64,000 nt of DNA, from positions 62,001 through 126,000 of the forward strand of contig JADJYG010000005.1 in NCBI GenBank assembly GCA_016719895.1, in the 5' to 3' direction. A program made the position numbers and the translations under genes. This DNA comes from Saprospirales bacterium (GTDB lineage Bacteria > Bacteroidota > Bacteroidia > Chitinophagales > Saprospiraceae). Below, piece after piece: positions 45,073-53,513 of the stretch (within the stretch, counting starts at the first letter, position 1; every line of letters begins with the position of its first letter). The notes beneath the pieces are model-generated. The model worked only from the letters and a program-made list of their open reading frames with translations, ran no database searches and was not told the origin of the DNA.

Positions 45073-45101
45073 CAAAGGTAAGGAACCCGTTGGAAATGCA
45101 A
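45073..45101 (-). promoter_or_regulatory. Promoter of the fabH cluster
   Basis: Minus strand TTG (45101-45099), 18 bp, TACCTTTG (45080-45073), 25 bp before the fabH ATG. The -33 TTG falls inside the left arm of the hairpin at 45098-45145. Confidence 0.6.
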
Positions 45102-45145
45102 CCATTGGCTTTTGGCAGCCCCGGGCGGGCAAAGCCAATGGTTGC
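45098..45145 (-). terminator. 15-bp perfect hairpin after the peroxiredoxin gene
   Basis: GCAACCATTGGCTTT (45098-45112) and its exact complement AAAGCCAATGGTTGC (45131-45145), with an 18-nt GC-rich loop. It lies just 3' of the peroxiredoxin stop. There is no long T-tract, so it may act as a factor-aided terminator or mRNA 3' stabiliser. Confidence 0.65.
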
Positions 45146-45151
45146 GCCAGG

Positions 45152-45781
45152 TTATTGGGGCGGTTTTACGTACCGGAGGTACGGCTTAATGATTTCTACG
45201 TGTTCAAACCGTTTTATGGCGTCTTCTGTCGATACGGCCGGCACGACGATCACATCCTCGCCTGGTTTCCAATCGGCCGGAGTAGCCAGGCTGTGTTTGG
45301 ATGTGAGTTGGAGGGAATCGACAACCCGCAGGACCTCGTAGAAATTGCGGCCGGTGGATGCCGGGTAGGTGATCATCAGTTTGACCGTTTTATCCGGGCC
45401 GATCACGAACAGCGAGCGGACCGTGGCGGTGGCGGAAGCATTCGGGTGGATCATATCGTACAGGGTGGCCACGTGGCGGTCCTCATCGGCGATGATCGGA
45501 AAATCCACGATACAATGCTGGGTTTCGTTGATATCCTTCACCCATTCGCGGTGTTTGTCCAAGGGATCGACACTGACTGCAAGGGCTTTGACGTTTCGGC
45601 GGGCGAATTCTTCTGCGAGGTGGGCAGTCCGGCCGAGTTCGGTGGTGCACACAGGGGTAAAATCAGCCGGATGCGAAAACAGAATACCCCATCCTTCGCC
45701 GAGGTATTCGTAAAAGTCGATTTCACCTTTGGTCGTTTGTGCTTTAAAGTTGGGAGCAATGTCTCCAAGACGTAGACTCAT
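45152..45781 (-). CDS. Peroxiredoxin, Prx6 (1-Cys) type
   Basis: Thiol peroxidase that reduces hydrogen peroxide and organic hydroperoxides. The peroxidatic cysteine is Cys45 in PADFTPVCTTE. No resolving cysteine is placed as in 2-Cys AhpC, and the long C-terminal extension (ending YLRYVKPPQ, 209 residues) is typical of Prx6. A -7 box TACTTTTG lies at 45846-45853 on the minus strand. It is followed by a strong hairpin, so it is probably monocistronic. Confidence 0.94.
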   Translation of the reverse strand: MSLRLGDIAPNFKAQTTKGEIDFYEYLGEGWGILFSHPADFTPVCTTELGRTAHLAEEFARRNVKALAVSVDPLDKHREWVKDINETQHCIVDFPIIADEDRHVATLYDMIHPNASATATVRSLFVIGPDKTVKLMITYPASTGRNFYEVLRVVDSLQLTSKHSLATPADWKPGEDVIVVPAVSTEDAIKRFEHVEIIKPYLRYVKPPQ

Positions 45782-45887
45782 GATTGAATTGTATTTGTTT
45801 AGTGCGATGAAACTGTTGCCAGCCCGTGCCCGGGCCAGGCCTGTACAAAAGTACGGGTTTTTGACTTCATTTTGGCCCGCCTTGCCG

Positions 45888-45895
45888 CATCTTTG
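45888..45895 (+). promoter_or_regulatory. Near-consensus -7 box abutting the UbiA-family gene
   Basis: CATCTTTG (7 of 8 to TAnnTTTG, with T1 changed to C) then 5 nt and the ATG at 45901. Confidence 0.35.
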
Positions 45896-45900
45896 CCGGA

Positions 45901-46764
45901 ATGAAAAAGTTTCTTTCCCTTGTCAAATTCAGCCACACCTTATTTGCCATGCCTTTTGCCCTGGTTGGCTTTTTTATTGGGGTCACGGAAAAAGGCGAAG
46001 GCTTGAGTTGGCAGCTGCTGGGCCTGGTAGTGTTGTGTATGGTGTTTGCGCGCAGCGCCGCCATGGCCTTCAACCGGTTGCTCGACCGCGATGTTGATGC
46101 CGCAAACCCGCGGACCCGCATGCGGGAAATTCCAGCCGGGATTATATCGCCCCGTTCGGCCCTCACATTTGTGGCGCTCAATTGCTGCCTGTTCATTGCC
46201 GCTACTTATTTTATCAATCCGGTTTGTTTTTATCTCTCGCCGGTGGCGCTGGCGGTAGTATTGGGTTACAGTTATACCAAGCGTTTCACCTGGCTCTGCC
46301 ACCTGGTACTCGGGCTTGGCCTGGCGCTGGCCCCGGTGGGCGCATACCTGGCGGCGACAGGCCGTTTTGATTGGGTGCCGGTGTTGTACGGCCTTGCCGT
46401 ATTGCTCTGGACGGGCGGGTTCGATATTATTTATGCGCTTCAGGACGAGGAGTTTGACCAGCGCCAGCAGTTGTATTCCATTCCGGCGTTTTTCGGCAAA
46501 TTTCGCGCTTTGCGCATTTCCGAATGGATGCATGCCGGGACCGCTGGCCTGATGGTTTATGCGGGGCGGTTGTTGCATTTTCAGTTGCCGCAAGCACAGC
46601 ACCTCCTGTGGCTGGGGACCGGTATTTTTCTTGCCCTGCTGGTGTACCAGCACCGGTTGGTCAAACCCAATGACCTTAGCCGCGTCGATCTCGCTTTTTT
46701 TACCACCAACGGTATTGCCAGCCTTGTTTTCGGGACTTTAACGATCCTAGACCTCTTGATTTAA
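45901..46764 (+). CDS. UbiA-family aromatic prenyltransferase, MqnP-like
   Basis: A 287-residue membrane prenyltransferase with about eight helices. The first Asp-rich motif is NRLLDRDVDAANPRT (Asn58, Asp62, Asp66) and the second is YALQDEEFDQRQQLYS. The sequence fits the 'other UbiA' group (TIGR01475), which includes MqnP of the futalosine menaquinone pathway; UbiA itself is less likely in this phylum. purN starts 1 nt after its stop, so the two are coupled. Confidence 0.85.
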   Translation: MKKFLSLVKFSHTLFAMPFALVGFFIGVTEKGEGLSWQLLGLVVLCMVFARSAAMAFNRLLDRDVDAANPRTRMREIPAGIISPRSALTFVALNCCLFIAATYFINPVCFYLSPVALAVVLGYSYTKRFTWLCHLVLGLGLALAPVGAYLAATGRFDWVPVLYGLAVLLWTGGFDIIYALQDEEFDQRQQLYSIPAFFGKFRALRISEWMHAGTAGLMVYAGRLLHFQLPQAQHLLWLGTGIFLALLVYQHRLVKPNDLSRVDLAFFTTNGIASLVFGTLTILDLLI

Positions 46765-46765
46765 G

Positions 46766-47326
46766 ATGCATCATATAGCTATTTTCGCTTCCGGAACAGG
46801 CAGCAATGCGCGGAAAATCATCGAATATTTCCGCGGCAGCCGGGCGGCGCGTATTGCCCTGGTGGTATCCAACAAGCAGGATGCCGGTGTGCTGGATATC
46901 GCCCGGGCGAATGGAATTCCGGCCCTGGTCATCCATCGGAACGCCTTTTATTCAACGGAGGATTTGCTCCGGGGTTTGGCCAGTCATGCAGTAGATTTTA
47001 TCGTTTTGGCCGGCTTCCTGTGGTTGATCCCTCCGTACCTGGTGCGTGCTTTTCCCCGCCGGATAGTCAATATTCACCCGGCCTTGTTGCCAAAATTCGG
47101 CGGCAAAGGCATGTACGGCATGCATGTGCACGAAGCGGTGAAAGCGGCCGGGGAAGCGCAGACGGGCATCACTATTCACTATGTGAACGAGCATTATGAC
47201 GCCGGCGATATCATTTTTCAGGCCGCTTGCCCCGTTGGTCCGGAGGATACGCCCGGGTCGATAGCCGCCAGGGTGCAGCAGCTGGAGCACCGCCATTTTC
47301 CGGAAATCATCGCGCGGCTGCTTTAG
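46766..47326 (+). CDS. purN: Phosphoribosylglycinamide formyltransferase
   Basis: Folate-dependent GAR transformylase of purine synthesis. Motifs are FASGTGSN (phosphate loop), catalytic Asn102 and His104 in VNIHPALLPKFGG, and Asp145 in HYDAGDI. Length is 186 residues. It is separated from the prenyltransferase gene by a single base. Confidence 0.96.
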   Translation: MHHIAIFASGTGSNARKIIEYFRGSRAARIALVVSNKQDAGVLDIARANGIPALVIHRNAFYSTEDLLRGLASHAVDFIVLAGFLWLIPPYLVRAFPRRIVNIHPALLPKFGGKGMYGMHVHEAVKAAGEAQTGITIHYVNEHYDAGDIIFQAACPVGPEDTPGSIAARVQQLEHRHFPEIIARLL

Positions 47327-47338
47327 AATTCAACCCGC

Positions 47339-47346
47339 TATCTTTG
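47339..47346 (+). promoter_or_regulatory. -7 box abutting the DPPR synthase-like gene
   Basis: TATCTTTG, a full TAnnTTTG match, then CCGT and the ATG at 47351. A transcript starting at the normal distance would have no leader. Confidence 0.5.
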
Positions 47347-47350
47347 CCGT

Positions 47351-48238
47351 ATGTCTTTTCGCAGTTTTGTCCAACTCATCCGGCTAGAGCATTGGGTGAA
47401 GAACCTGTTTCTTTTCCTGCCTGCTTTTTTTGCGGCGCGCCTGGCAGAAGGGCCCGTCCTGGAGCGTGCCTTGCTCGGTTTTTGGTCCTTCTCCCTGGTT
47501 GCTTCGGCTGTTTATGTTTTGAATGACCTTATCGACGCACCGCAGGACCGCAACCATCCCGACAAACGACGCCGGCCTATAGCCAGCAACGCCGTTGCTC
47601 CCTGGAAGGCCCTGGTCGTTTTGGTATCGTTGCTGGGTGCCGGCACGGCTATGGCAGTGTGGTTAAGCCCATCCATGTTGCTGTATAGCCTTTTGTATGT
47701 TGTGATCAACGTCTTCTACAGTTTTTCCCTGAAACACATCGCGATCGTCGATATTAGCCTGATCGGCATGGGTTTTTTGTTGCGGGTGTTGGCCGGGGGG
47801 GCAGTTACCGGTGTGGAGGTGTCGGACTGGCTGATTGTCATGACCTTTCTTCTGGCCCTGATCCTTGGCCTGGCCAAACGGCGGGGTGAGTATGTAGTGG
47901 CCACCGGCGGACACAGTTTCCGGCGGGCGCTCGAAGGCTATAACCTGCCGTTTCTGGATGTTGCCATCACAGTATGTTCCACGGTAACGATCGTTGCCTA
48001 CCTGATGTATTGTTTTTCTCCGGAAGTGACCAGCCGGATCGGCACGCACAACATTTACTACACGGCTTTTTTTGTCATCGTCGGCATCTTGCGTTACCTG
48101 CAGCTGGCGCTGGTGTTTAACCGGACGGAATCGCCCACCAGGGCCCTGTTGCACGACATATTTTTACAAATCGTGCTGCTGGGCTGGATAGGTGCGTTTG
48201 CCTGGCTGCTGTACGGAAAGCGCTGGCTGGGCTATTGA
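47351..48238 (+). CDS. Decaprenyl-phosphate phosphoribosyltransferase-like UbiA protein
   Basis: A 295-residue membrane protein of the UbiA superfamily. The motif VYVLNDLIDAPQDRNHPDKR (Asn58, Asp59, Asp62, Asp66) followed by RRPIAS is typical of the DPPR-synthase branch, which transfers phosphoribose to polyprenyl phosphate in arabinose-donor synthesis. No epimerase partners (DprE1/DprE2) are adjacent, so the substrate assignment is by family only. Confidence 0.82.
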   Translation: MSFRSFVQLIRLEHWVKNLFLFLPAFFAARLAEGPVLERALLGFWSFSLVASAVYVLNDLIDAPQDRNHPDKRRRPIASNAVAPWKALVVLVSLLGAGTAMAVWLSPSMLLYSLLYVVINVFYSFSLKHIAIVDISLIGMGFLLRVLAGGAVTGVEVSDWLIVMTFLLALILGLAKRRGEYVVATGGHSFRRALEGYNLPFLDVAITVCSTVTIVAYLMYCFSPEVTSRIGTHNIYYTAFFVIVGILRYLQLALVFNRTESPTRALLHDIFLQIVLLGWIGAFAWLLYGKRWLGY

Positions 48239-48318
48239 CCCGGCCAGACAACCATTCACCAACATGCTCGTATGTGGAAGCCTCCGTTGGAACCAGTCAA
48301 ATGCCTGCTGTCGCGGGG

Positions 48319-49326
48319 TTATTTGCCTTTTTCATACGCTTGCGGTTCGCGAAAAAAGGATTCCAGGTACTGCACCAGTTTTTCGCCGGCGCCGGCAGCC
48401 ACCTGCCCGTTCCGGCACAAGTCGTAGAATCCCTGCTTGCAATTTTGCAATACGTCTATTGCCCTGGACAGTGCTTCCGGACGCAGGCCATCGGCCTGAA
48501 TAAACCGCTCGCGCACGCTGCGGATGCCCAGTCCGCTGGTAGGCGTGGCATAGGGCGCATTGACGAAGCCACAAAAGTCAAAATCGAAAGGCACGGGCGT
48601 CAGCGCGCCGTTCGGAAGCCGGAGCATCCTTAAATTCCGAAATTCAGCCACATTCCAGTCCGTATTCCCGATCATGTATTGAAACATAGCGGTAAGCGCT
48701 GCCTGAGTGGGATCGAGGCTGTCGGCAGTTAATCCGTATTGCTCCACCAATTGCCCTTCCAGCCGCGCTGCCAGCTCTTCTTCATCCTCCAGCAAAATAG
48801 CTTTTACGGTGTACCGGGGCTCATTGCCCAAGCCGGTATTCAGTAGCGTGAGGTCGACCAAACGGGCGCGGATGCTGTAGGGACTGGCCTGTTCGAACAT
48901 CCGGTAAACCAGGTATTCCCGCACAACCAGTTCGTCGCCTGTCCGGTCCAGCGAGGTGGGTAGCACGAGTTTGAGTTCATTGAGCGTGTCGAGTCCTTCA
49001 GATTCCAGCCATTTTTTCTTAATTTTCAGTTTGAGCGGCGGTATGGGCGATATCCGCCGGCGGAATTTGCCCCGTGGTTTTACGCTGATGGCGATCGACG
49101 TACCGTCGGGCGTGGTAAGGACGGCCGGCTGATAATCCTGCATCTTTTTGTCGGCGATCAGTGCCGAAACGTTGGTGGATAACGTCAGTTGAATACCATC
49201 GGTAGCCGTCAGGCGCTCGAAAATCGAGCTGCGTTGCGCCCGGCCAGCCGGCTGGCTAAACGCTGGCATGGGATCAAGGGCTGTTGCCAGAAACAGCATC
49301 AGAAAGATATACGTTTTCATTTTCAT
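48319..49326 (-). CDS. Secreted protein with kinase-fold-like motifs
   Basis: A 335-residue secreted protein (signal peptide ending PAFSQ) that I do not recognise by name. The pattern LVVREYLVYRMFEQA, then FQYMIGNTDWNVAEFRNLRML, then 'LTPVPFDFDFCGFVN' recalls the catalytic and metal-binding loops of CotH/HipA-like atypical kinases (GN-D-N and a DFD motif). This is inference from motif order. The start is ATG 49326 (or 49320); upstream frame to 49455 lacks a signal peptide. It is divergent from the PolX-like gene. Confidence 0.6.
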   Translation of the reverse strand: MKMKTYIFLMLFLATALDPMPAFSQPAGRAQRSSIFERLTATDGIQLTLSTNVSALIADKKMQDYQPAVLTTPDGTSIAISVKPRGKFRRRISPIPPLKLKIKKKWLESEGLDTLNELKLVLPTSLDRTGDELVVREYLVYRMFEQASPYSIRARLVDLTLLNTGLGNEPRYTVKAILLEDEEELAARLEGQLVEQYGLTADSLDPTQAALTAMFQYMIGNTDWNVAEFRNLRMLRLPNGALTPVPFDFDFCGFVNAPYATPTSGLGIRSVRERFIQADGLRPEALSRAIDVLQNCKQGFYDLCRNGQVAAGAGEKLVQYLESFFREPQAYEKGK

Positions 49327-49542
49327 AGCAGGCACTGTATTTTGTATGTAGCCGGTGTTGGACACTGCCGGCGCACCATAGGTCACATTGCCTGCCCGGG
49401 AAAGTCTGGAAAATCGGCTTGTAGTTGCAGTCCTTCGACGAGTGGCGCCGCCCACGGGCCAAACGGCGGATTGCTCTGGACGGGTTGTGGTTATTCATAC
49501 GGTTTGTGCCGAAACGTTAGCATTTTCTGTACCGCCGCCGCG

Positions 49543-49550
49543 TACCTTTG
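49543..49550 (+). promoter_or_regulatory. Probable -7 box of the PolX-like gene
   Basis: TACCTTTG, 36 bp before the ATG at 49587, in the 260-bp gap between divergent genes; no -33 TTG. Nothing else is recognised in that gap. Confidence 0.45.
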
Positions 49551-49586
49551 CCGGGTATTTCTGTTTTTGAATATCCAACCACTGTT

Positions 49587-51227
49587 ATGTCCAATAAAGA
49601 AATTGCTAGCGCCTTTGACGAACTCGCCAACTTGCTGGAATTGCACGAGGATAATGCGTTCAAGATTCGCTCCTACCGGAATGCCTATCTGACGCTGCGC
49701 AAGTTGGACCGGCCCTTGTCCGGTTTCAGCGACGCCGAAATTAAAGAAATCAAGGGTATTGGCCCTGCGATCAGCGGTAAAATCCGCGAACTACTGGCCG
49801 CCGGTAAAATGCATGCCCTGGAGGAGGCCCGGGCGCAAACGCCGGCGGGAGTGGCAGAGATGTTGCAGGTGAATGGTTTTGGGCCGAAAAAAGTGCGGGT
49901 CGTCTGGAAAGAAATGGGTATCGGAAACATCGGCGAATTGTGGTACGCCTGCCATGAAAACCGGCTGGTGGGCTATAAAGGGTTTGGCTTGAAAACGCAG
50001 GAAGACCTGAAGCGCCGGCTGGAGTATTATTTGCGCAGCAAGGACCAATTGCACTGCGATGCAGCGGAAGAAGAAGCCGATTTTGTTTGCGCGATACTCA
50101 CCGGAAATCTGGCGGGCGCCTTTGTCAGCCCTGTCGGCGCGCTGCGCCGGCGTTGCCCGGTGGTGGAGCAGCTGGAAATTTTAGTGGGATACAACGGCGA
50201 CCTTGCCCCCGCCTTCGACGGCCAGGCTGTGGTGCTGGATAAAGAGGAAAACGGCGTTTACCATATCCGGCTGGAGAACAACACGCCAGTGCGCATACAC
50301 CGCTGCCTGGTCGAAACGTTTGGCTCCAAACTGTTCGAACTAACCGGCACCGCGGCTTTTGTAGACGCTTTTGTGCGGGCGGCTCCCGGCCTGCAATTTA
50401 AAGGCCTGCGCACCGAACAGGAGGTGTTCGAAAAAGCGGGATTGCCGTATGTCATGCCGGAATTGCGCGATACGCCCGCTTCGCTGGAAAGGGCGCGTTC
50501 AGGGCAGATGCCGGAGCTCATCACCGAGCCGGATATCCGCGGTGTTTTGCACGTTCATACTACCTGGAGCGACGGCCTGCACAGCCTGCGCGACATGTGC
50601 GCGTATGCCCGCGAATTGGGTTATGCGTACATCGGTATCACGGATCACAGCCAATCGGCTTTTTACGCCAACGGCCTTAAACCCGACCGCGTTTTGGCTC
50701 AAATGGATGAAATTGAAGCGTTGAATGCCGAAATGGCGCCATTTCGCATTTACAAGGGGATTGAAAGCGATATTCTGAACGATGGCGCGCTGGACTACCC
50801 GGACAATCTGCTGGAAAAATTTGATTTCGTTATTGCATCGGTACACAGCAACCTGAAAATGAACCGCGAAAAAGCCACCGAACGCCTGGTCCGGGCCATT
50901 GAAAATCCGTATACCCGGATACTCGGCCACCCGACCGGACGGCTTCTGCTCAGCCGGGAAGGTTATCCGCTGGATTGGGATGCGGTGTTTGACGCCTGCG
51001 CCCGCCACCGGGTGGCCATTGAATTGAATGCCAATCCGTACCGGCTGGACATCGACTGGACCCTGATCCCGGAAGCGATACGCCGCGGTATCCCCATCAG
51101 TATCAACCCGGATGCACATAGCAAAGAGGGGATTCACGATATCCGGTATGGCGTTCAGGTAGCGCGCAAGGGGGAGCTGACGGCAGCAGATTGTTTGAAT
51201 GCCGCAGAGGCGTTGGCGTTTGGCTGA
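49587..51227 (+). CDS. PolX-like PHP-domain protein with a degenerate polymerase site
   Basis: A 546-residue protein with the layout of family X DNA polymerases. It has an HhH region (EIKGIGPAISGKI, VNGFGPKKV), a palm-like domain (about 160-270) and a C-terminal PHP phosphoesterase. In the palm the GSxRR-x-D-x-D strand reads VGALRRRCPVVEQLEILV, giving Gln195 and Glu197 at the Asp positions, and the third Asp is His238. All three catalytic residues are thus changed. The PHP site is intact (HVHTTWSDG, GITDHS, ASVHSN, NPDAHS). It probably works as a nuclease or phosphoesterase rather than a polymerase. Confidence 0.85.
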   Translation: MSNKEIASAFDELANLLELHEDNAFKIRSYRNAYLTLRKLDRPLSGFSDAEIKEIKGIGPAISGKIRELLAAGKMHALEEARAQTPAGVAEMLQVNGFGPKKVRVVWKEMGIGNIGELWYACHENRLVGYKGFGLKTQEDLKRRLEYYLRSKDQLHCDAAEEEADFVCAILTGNLAGAFVSPVGALRRRCPVVEQLEILVGYNGDLAPAFDGQAVVLDKEENGVYHIRLENNTPVRIHRCLVETFGSKLFELTGTAAFVDAFVRAAPGLQFKGLRTEQEVFEKAGLPYVMPELRDTPASLERARSGQMPELITEPDIRGVLHVHTTWSDGLHSLRDMCAYARELGYAYIGITDHSQSAFYANGLKPDRVLAQMDEIEALNAEMAPFRIYKGIESDILNDGALDYPDNLLEKFDFVIASVHSNLKMNREKATERLVRAIENPYTRILGHPTGRLLLSREGYPLDWDAVFDACARHRVAIELNANPYRLDIDWTLIPEAIRRGIPISINPDAHSKEGIHDIRYGVQVARKGELTAADCLNAAEALAFG

Positions 51228-51230
51228 AAC

Positions 51231-51266
51231 CAAAACTGCCCGCCTTCATCCAGACGAGCAGTTTTG
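51231..51266 (+). terminator. Intrinsic terminator of the PolX-like gene
   Basis: CAAAACTGC (51231-51239) / GCAGTTTTG (51258-51266), 9-bp perfect stem with an 18-nt loop, beginning 4 bp after the stop codon. Four T residues lie in the right arm. Confidence 0.55.
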
Positions 51267-51478
51267 CTAATTTGAAAACGAAATTAAAGCGTGTTTAGCT
51301 TTACTGGGATAAAGGTAGGGCGCCGGGCGGGACTGACAAACCCCTACTTGGGGGTACGAGCGTCGGCGCGGTTGACCGGCTTTCAGCGTAAAATTAATAC
51401 TGGCTCAAACTGTTTTTCATCCGCCAGCCGCAGAAAGGAATACCCCATACCTGCCTGTCCCAACATGAAATCTAATAC

Positions 51479-52306
51479 CTACCGGACTTTAATAAACCCT
51501 TTTTCCTGGCAATACGCGGCAAAATCGCGCGCGTTCCGGAAGTCGTACACAAACAGGGCTTTGGCTTTGCGCAGCAGGTTGGCGTTGTATTCGTGCAGGG
51601 TATGGCGGGACCAACCCTTGACGGCCATCACTTCTTCAGCCGGTTTGTTGGCAGCGTAGAGCGCCAACAAGTCGAGTTCTCCGTCGGTAAATTCGTCAAT
51701 CAATTGGAGGGAAATTTTGGAAATCAACTGGCTCTCCAAGTCGGTATCGGTCAGGCTGCGGATTTGTACGCTGGCTTCCAAGGGCCGAAGGTTGCGCGGC
51801 GACCATTTGCCCTCGCGGTAAAAGGTCTGTAAGTTGGTTACAATCCGGTTTTCGGCATCTACCTGCACGATAGTGGAATTCATGTTGAACCAATAATACT
51901 GCCCGTCTTGCAACTCCAGCGGAAGCGGAATGCGCATGGCCACACCAAGCGGGGCCAGAACGACGTCGCGTTTGTAAATCAACTCGTAAGCCGCTCCCCG
52001 CCAGCGCAGGTAGGGCAACAAATATTCGGGGTGGACCTTCCGGAAAAATTCTTTTATTGTCTTGTGACGGCATCCAAAGAGATCCAAATCGCCTTCGCTA
52101 TGCGTGATCAGCAGATTTTTGTAATCTACGATTTGCCAAAAGCCCATGTTTGGGTAGATGTCGCGAAAATCCTTGAGACGGGTGATAAAAGCCTTAAAAT
52201 CAGCATCATTCAAACGGACCGGGGGGCCAATCGTCGCACGGTAAGCAGTGGAGGACTGCACGATGAGCTGTTCATATAGTTCGTCAAACGGCTGTTGGCC
52301 TAACAT
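51479..52306 (-). CDS. LuxR-type helix-turn-helix regulator with PAS-like N-domain
   Basis: A 275-residue probable transcription factor. The C-terminal part (DGELDLLALYAANKPAEEV, then GWSRHTLHEYNANLLRKAKA) follows the LuxR/GerE helix-turn-helix pattern, though weakly. The N-terminal two-thirds looks like a single-domain PAS-type sensor (FWQIVDYKNLLITHSEGD, YYWFNMNSTIVQVDAENRIV). Targets are unknown and it has no adjacent kinase. The 251-bp gap before it (51228-51478) contains only the terminator of the previous gene. Confidence 0.65.
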   Translation of the reverse strand: MLGQQPFDELYEQLIVQSSTAYRATIGPPVRLNDADFKAFITRLKDFRDIYPNMGFWQIVDYKNLLITHSEGDLDLFGCRHKTIKEFFRKVHPEYLLPYLRWRGAAYELIYKRDVVLAPLGVAMRIPLPLELQDGQYYWFNMNSTIVQVDAENRIVTNLQTFYREGKWSPRNLRPLEASVQIRSLTDTDLESQLISKISLQLIDEFTDGELDLLALYAANKPAEEVMAVKGWSRHTLHEYNANLLRKAKALFVYDFRNARDFAAYCQEKGFIKVR

Positions 52307-52504
52307 ACTTGATTCGTTTTCAAATTGGATTAAACAATCAGGTTGAAGGATACGGCTTCCCCCCTCGCGGAGGAAATTCGGTCTCCAAAGTTAATAAATA
52401 ATGATCGAAGATTTTTACTTAAACCGGAGTTCTATCCAAATTCTTGCCTCAAGGCGTAATAATCCATCGTGAACGGCATGTTTTCTTTACGAAAGAGTCA
52501 CTCT

Positions 52505-52658
52505 GGCAGGACAGGATCGATCAGTTCTATGGAAAAAACTTGGACCTTGGAAATACGGTGTTGGAAATTGGACATATTTTTTTAACTAAAAACGCAGCGG
52601 AATTTCCAATGTCCAATAAGAATCCAAATACCAAAAGTCAGAACTGATCGGCCCTGCC
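52505..52658. repeat. MITE-like imperfect palindrome of about 154 bp
   Basis: The gap 52307-52764 carries no gene. It contains nested inverted repeats: GATCAGTTCT (52519-52528) with AGAACTGATC (52640-52649), GGCAG (52505-52509) with CTGCC (52654-52658), and a further partly matching arm (CTTGGACCTTGGAAATACGG against its complement, about 16 of 19). The sequence 52567-52575 ATTGGACAT also repeats inverted at 52609-52617. No clear target-site duplication was found. Mobility is inferred only. Confidence 0.45.
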
Positions 52659-52703
52659 CCGGATGTGAAGCCCGGTAAAAAATAAATTAATCCGGGTATT
52701 TGC

Positions 52704-52733
52704 TTGACAATTGAACAGTGTTCAGTATATTTG
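52704..52733 (+). promoter_or_regulatory. Promoter and operator of the tetR gene
   Basis: TTG (52704-52706), 19 bp, TATATTTG (52726-52733): a full Bacteroidota promoter. Between them lies the dyad TGAACAGTGTTCA (52712-52724), six arms around one central base. The placement between -33 and -7 implies autorepression. A related site precedes the efflux operon. Confidence 0.65.
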
Positions 52734-52764
52734 CACTGTTTTTATAAACGGCTGTTTAAACGGC

Positions 52765-53391
52765 ATGATTCGACTCAAAATGGGAATTACCCAACGAAAG
52801 GAACGGGAAAAGGAAGAAATGCGCCAGTTGATCCTGGATGCCGCCTTGAGGCTGTTCCGCGAACGCGGATACGACGGCGTCAGTTTGCGCAATATTGCCG
52901 AGGCCATCGAGTACAGCCCCGGTACCATATACCTCTATTACCGGGATAAAAGCGAAATATTTTTTGCCCTGCAGTTCGAAGCCGCCGCCGTCAAACGCGA
53001 CCACCTGCTTTCGGTCGCCAACATTAAGGACCCCTGGGAACGACTGGTCGAATTCGGTCGGCGGTACATCGATTTCGGAATGCGCCATCCCGATCTGTAC
53101 GACCTGCTTTTTATCACACGGGCTCCAATGGAATCTGTTGAAAATCAGGAATGTTGGCAACTCGGGTTGGCTACCCATTCGTTCTTTGTCGATACGGTGC
53201 AAGCTTGTGTGGATCAGCGTTATTTTAAAAGCACCGACACGGAAACCATAGCCTACACGCTTTGGTGCCACGCCCATGGCCTGGTTTCCCTTTTCGTACG
53301 CGAACGGATGCGCATGTATCCGGAGGAAAAACGCATCGAGCTGGCGCAAAAATCGTTCGCACTCGTCGTTAAAATGGCGGAAACCTTGTGA
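52765..53391 (+). CDS. TetR family transcriptional repressor
   Basis: A 208-residue regulator. The N-terminal helix-turn-helix is ILDAALRLFRERGYDGVSL, then NIAEAIEYSPGTIYLYYRDK; the C-terminal ligand domain is helical and not conserved. The start is taken as ATG 52765 (52780 also possible), because an upstream TTG frame start lies inside the promoter. It precedes the TolC-adaptor-RND operon by 156 bp in the same orientation and is its likely repressor. Confidence 0.9.
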   Translation: MIRLKMGITQRKEREKEEMRQLILDAALRLFRERGYDGVSLRNIAEAIEYSPGTIYLYYRDKSEIFFALQFEAAAVKRDHLLSVANIKDPWERLVEFGRRYIDFGMRHPDLYDLLFITRAPMESVENQECWQLGLATHSFFVDTVQACVDQRYFKSTDTETIAYTLWCHAHGLVSLFVRERMRMYPEEKRIELAQKSFALVVKMAETL

Positions 53392-53513
53392 CCTTTTTCC
53401 CGTTTCCCCCGTCCGTCATACCCGGTATCCATCGGTTCAACCCCTGAAACCCGCCGGTCAACACGAATACCATTTGCCGCGCCCGTATGGTGCGTTTTTT
53501 TCGTTCAAATTAG

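Noticed and set aside
52444..52647. Small open frame before the tetR promoter
   Set aside because: It lies across the imperfect palindrome, with no homology or promoter.
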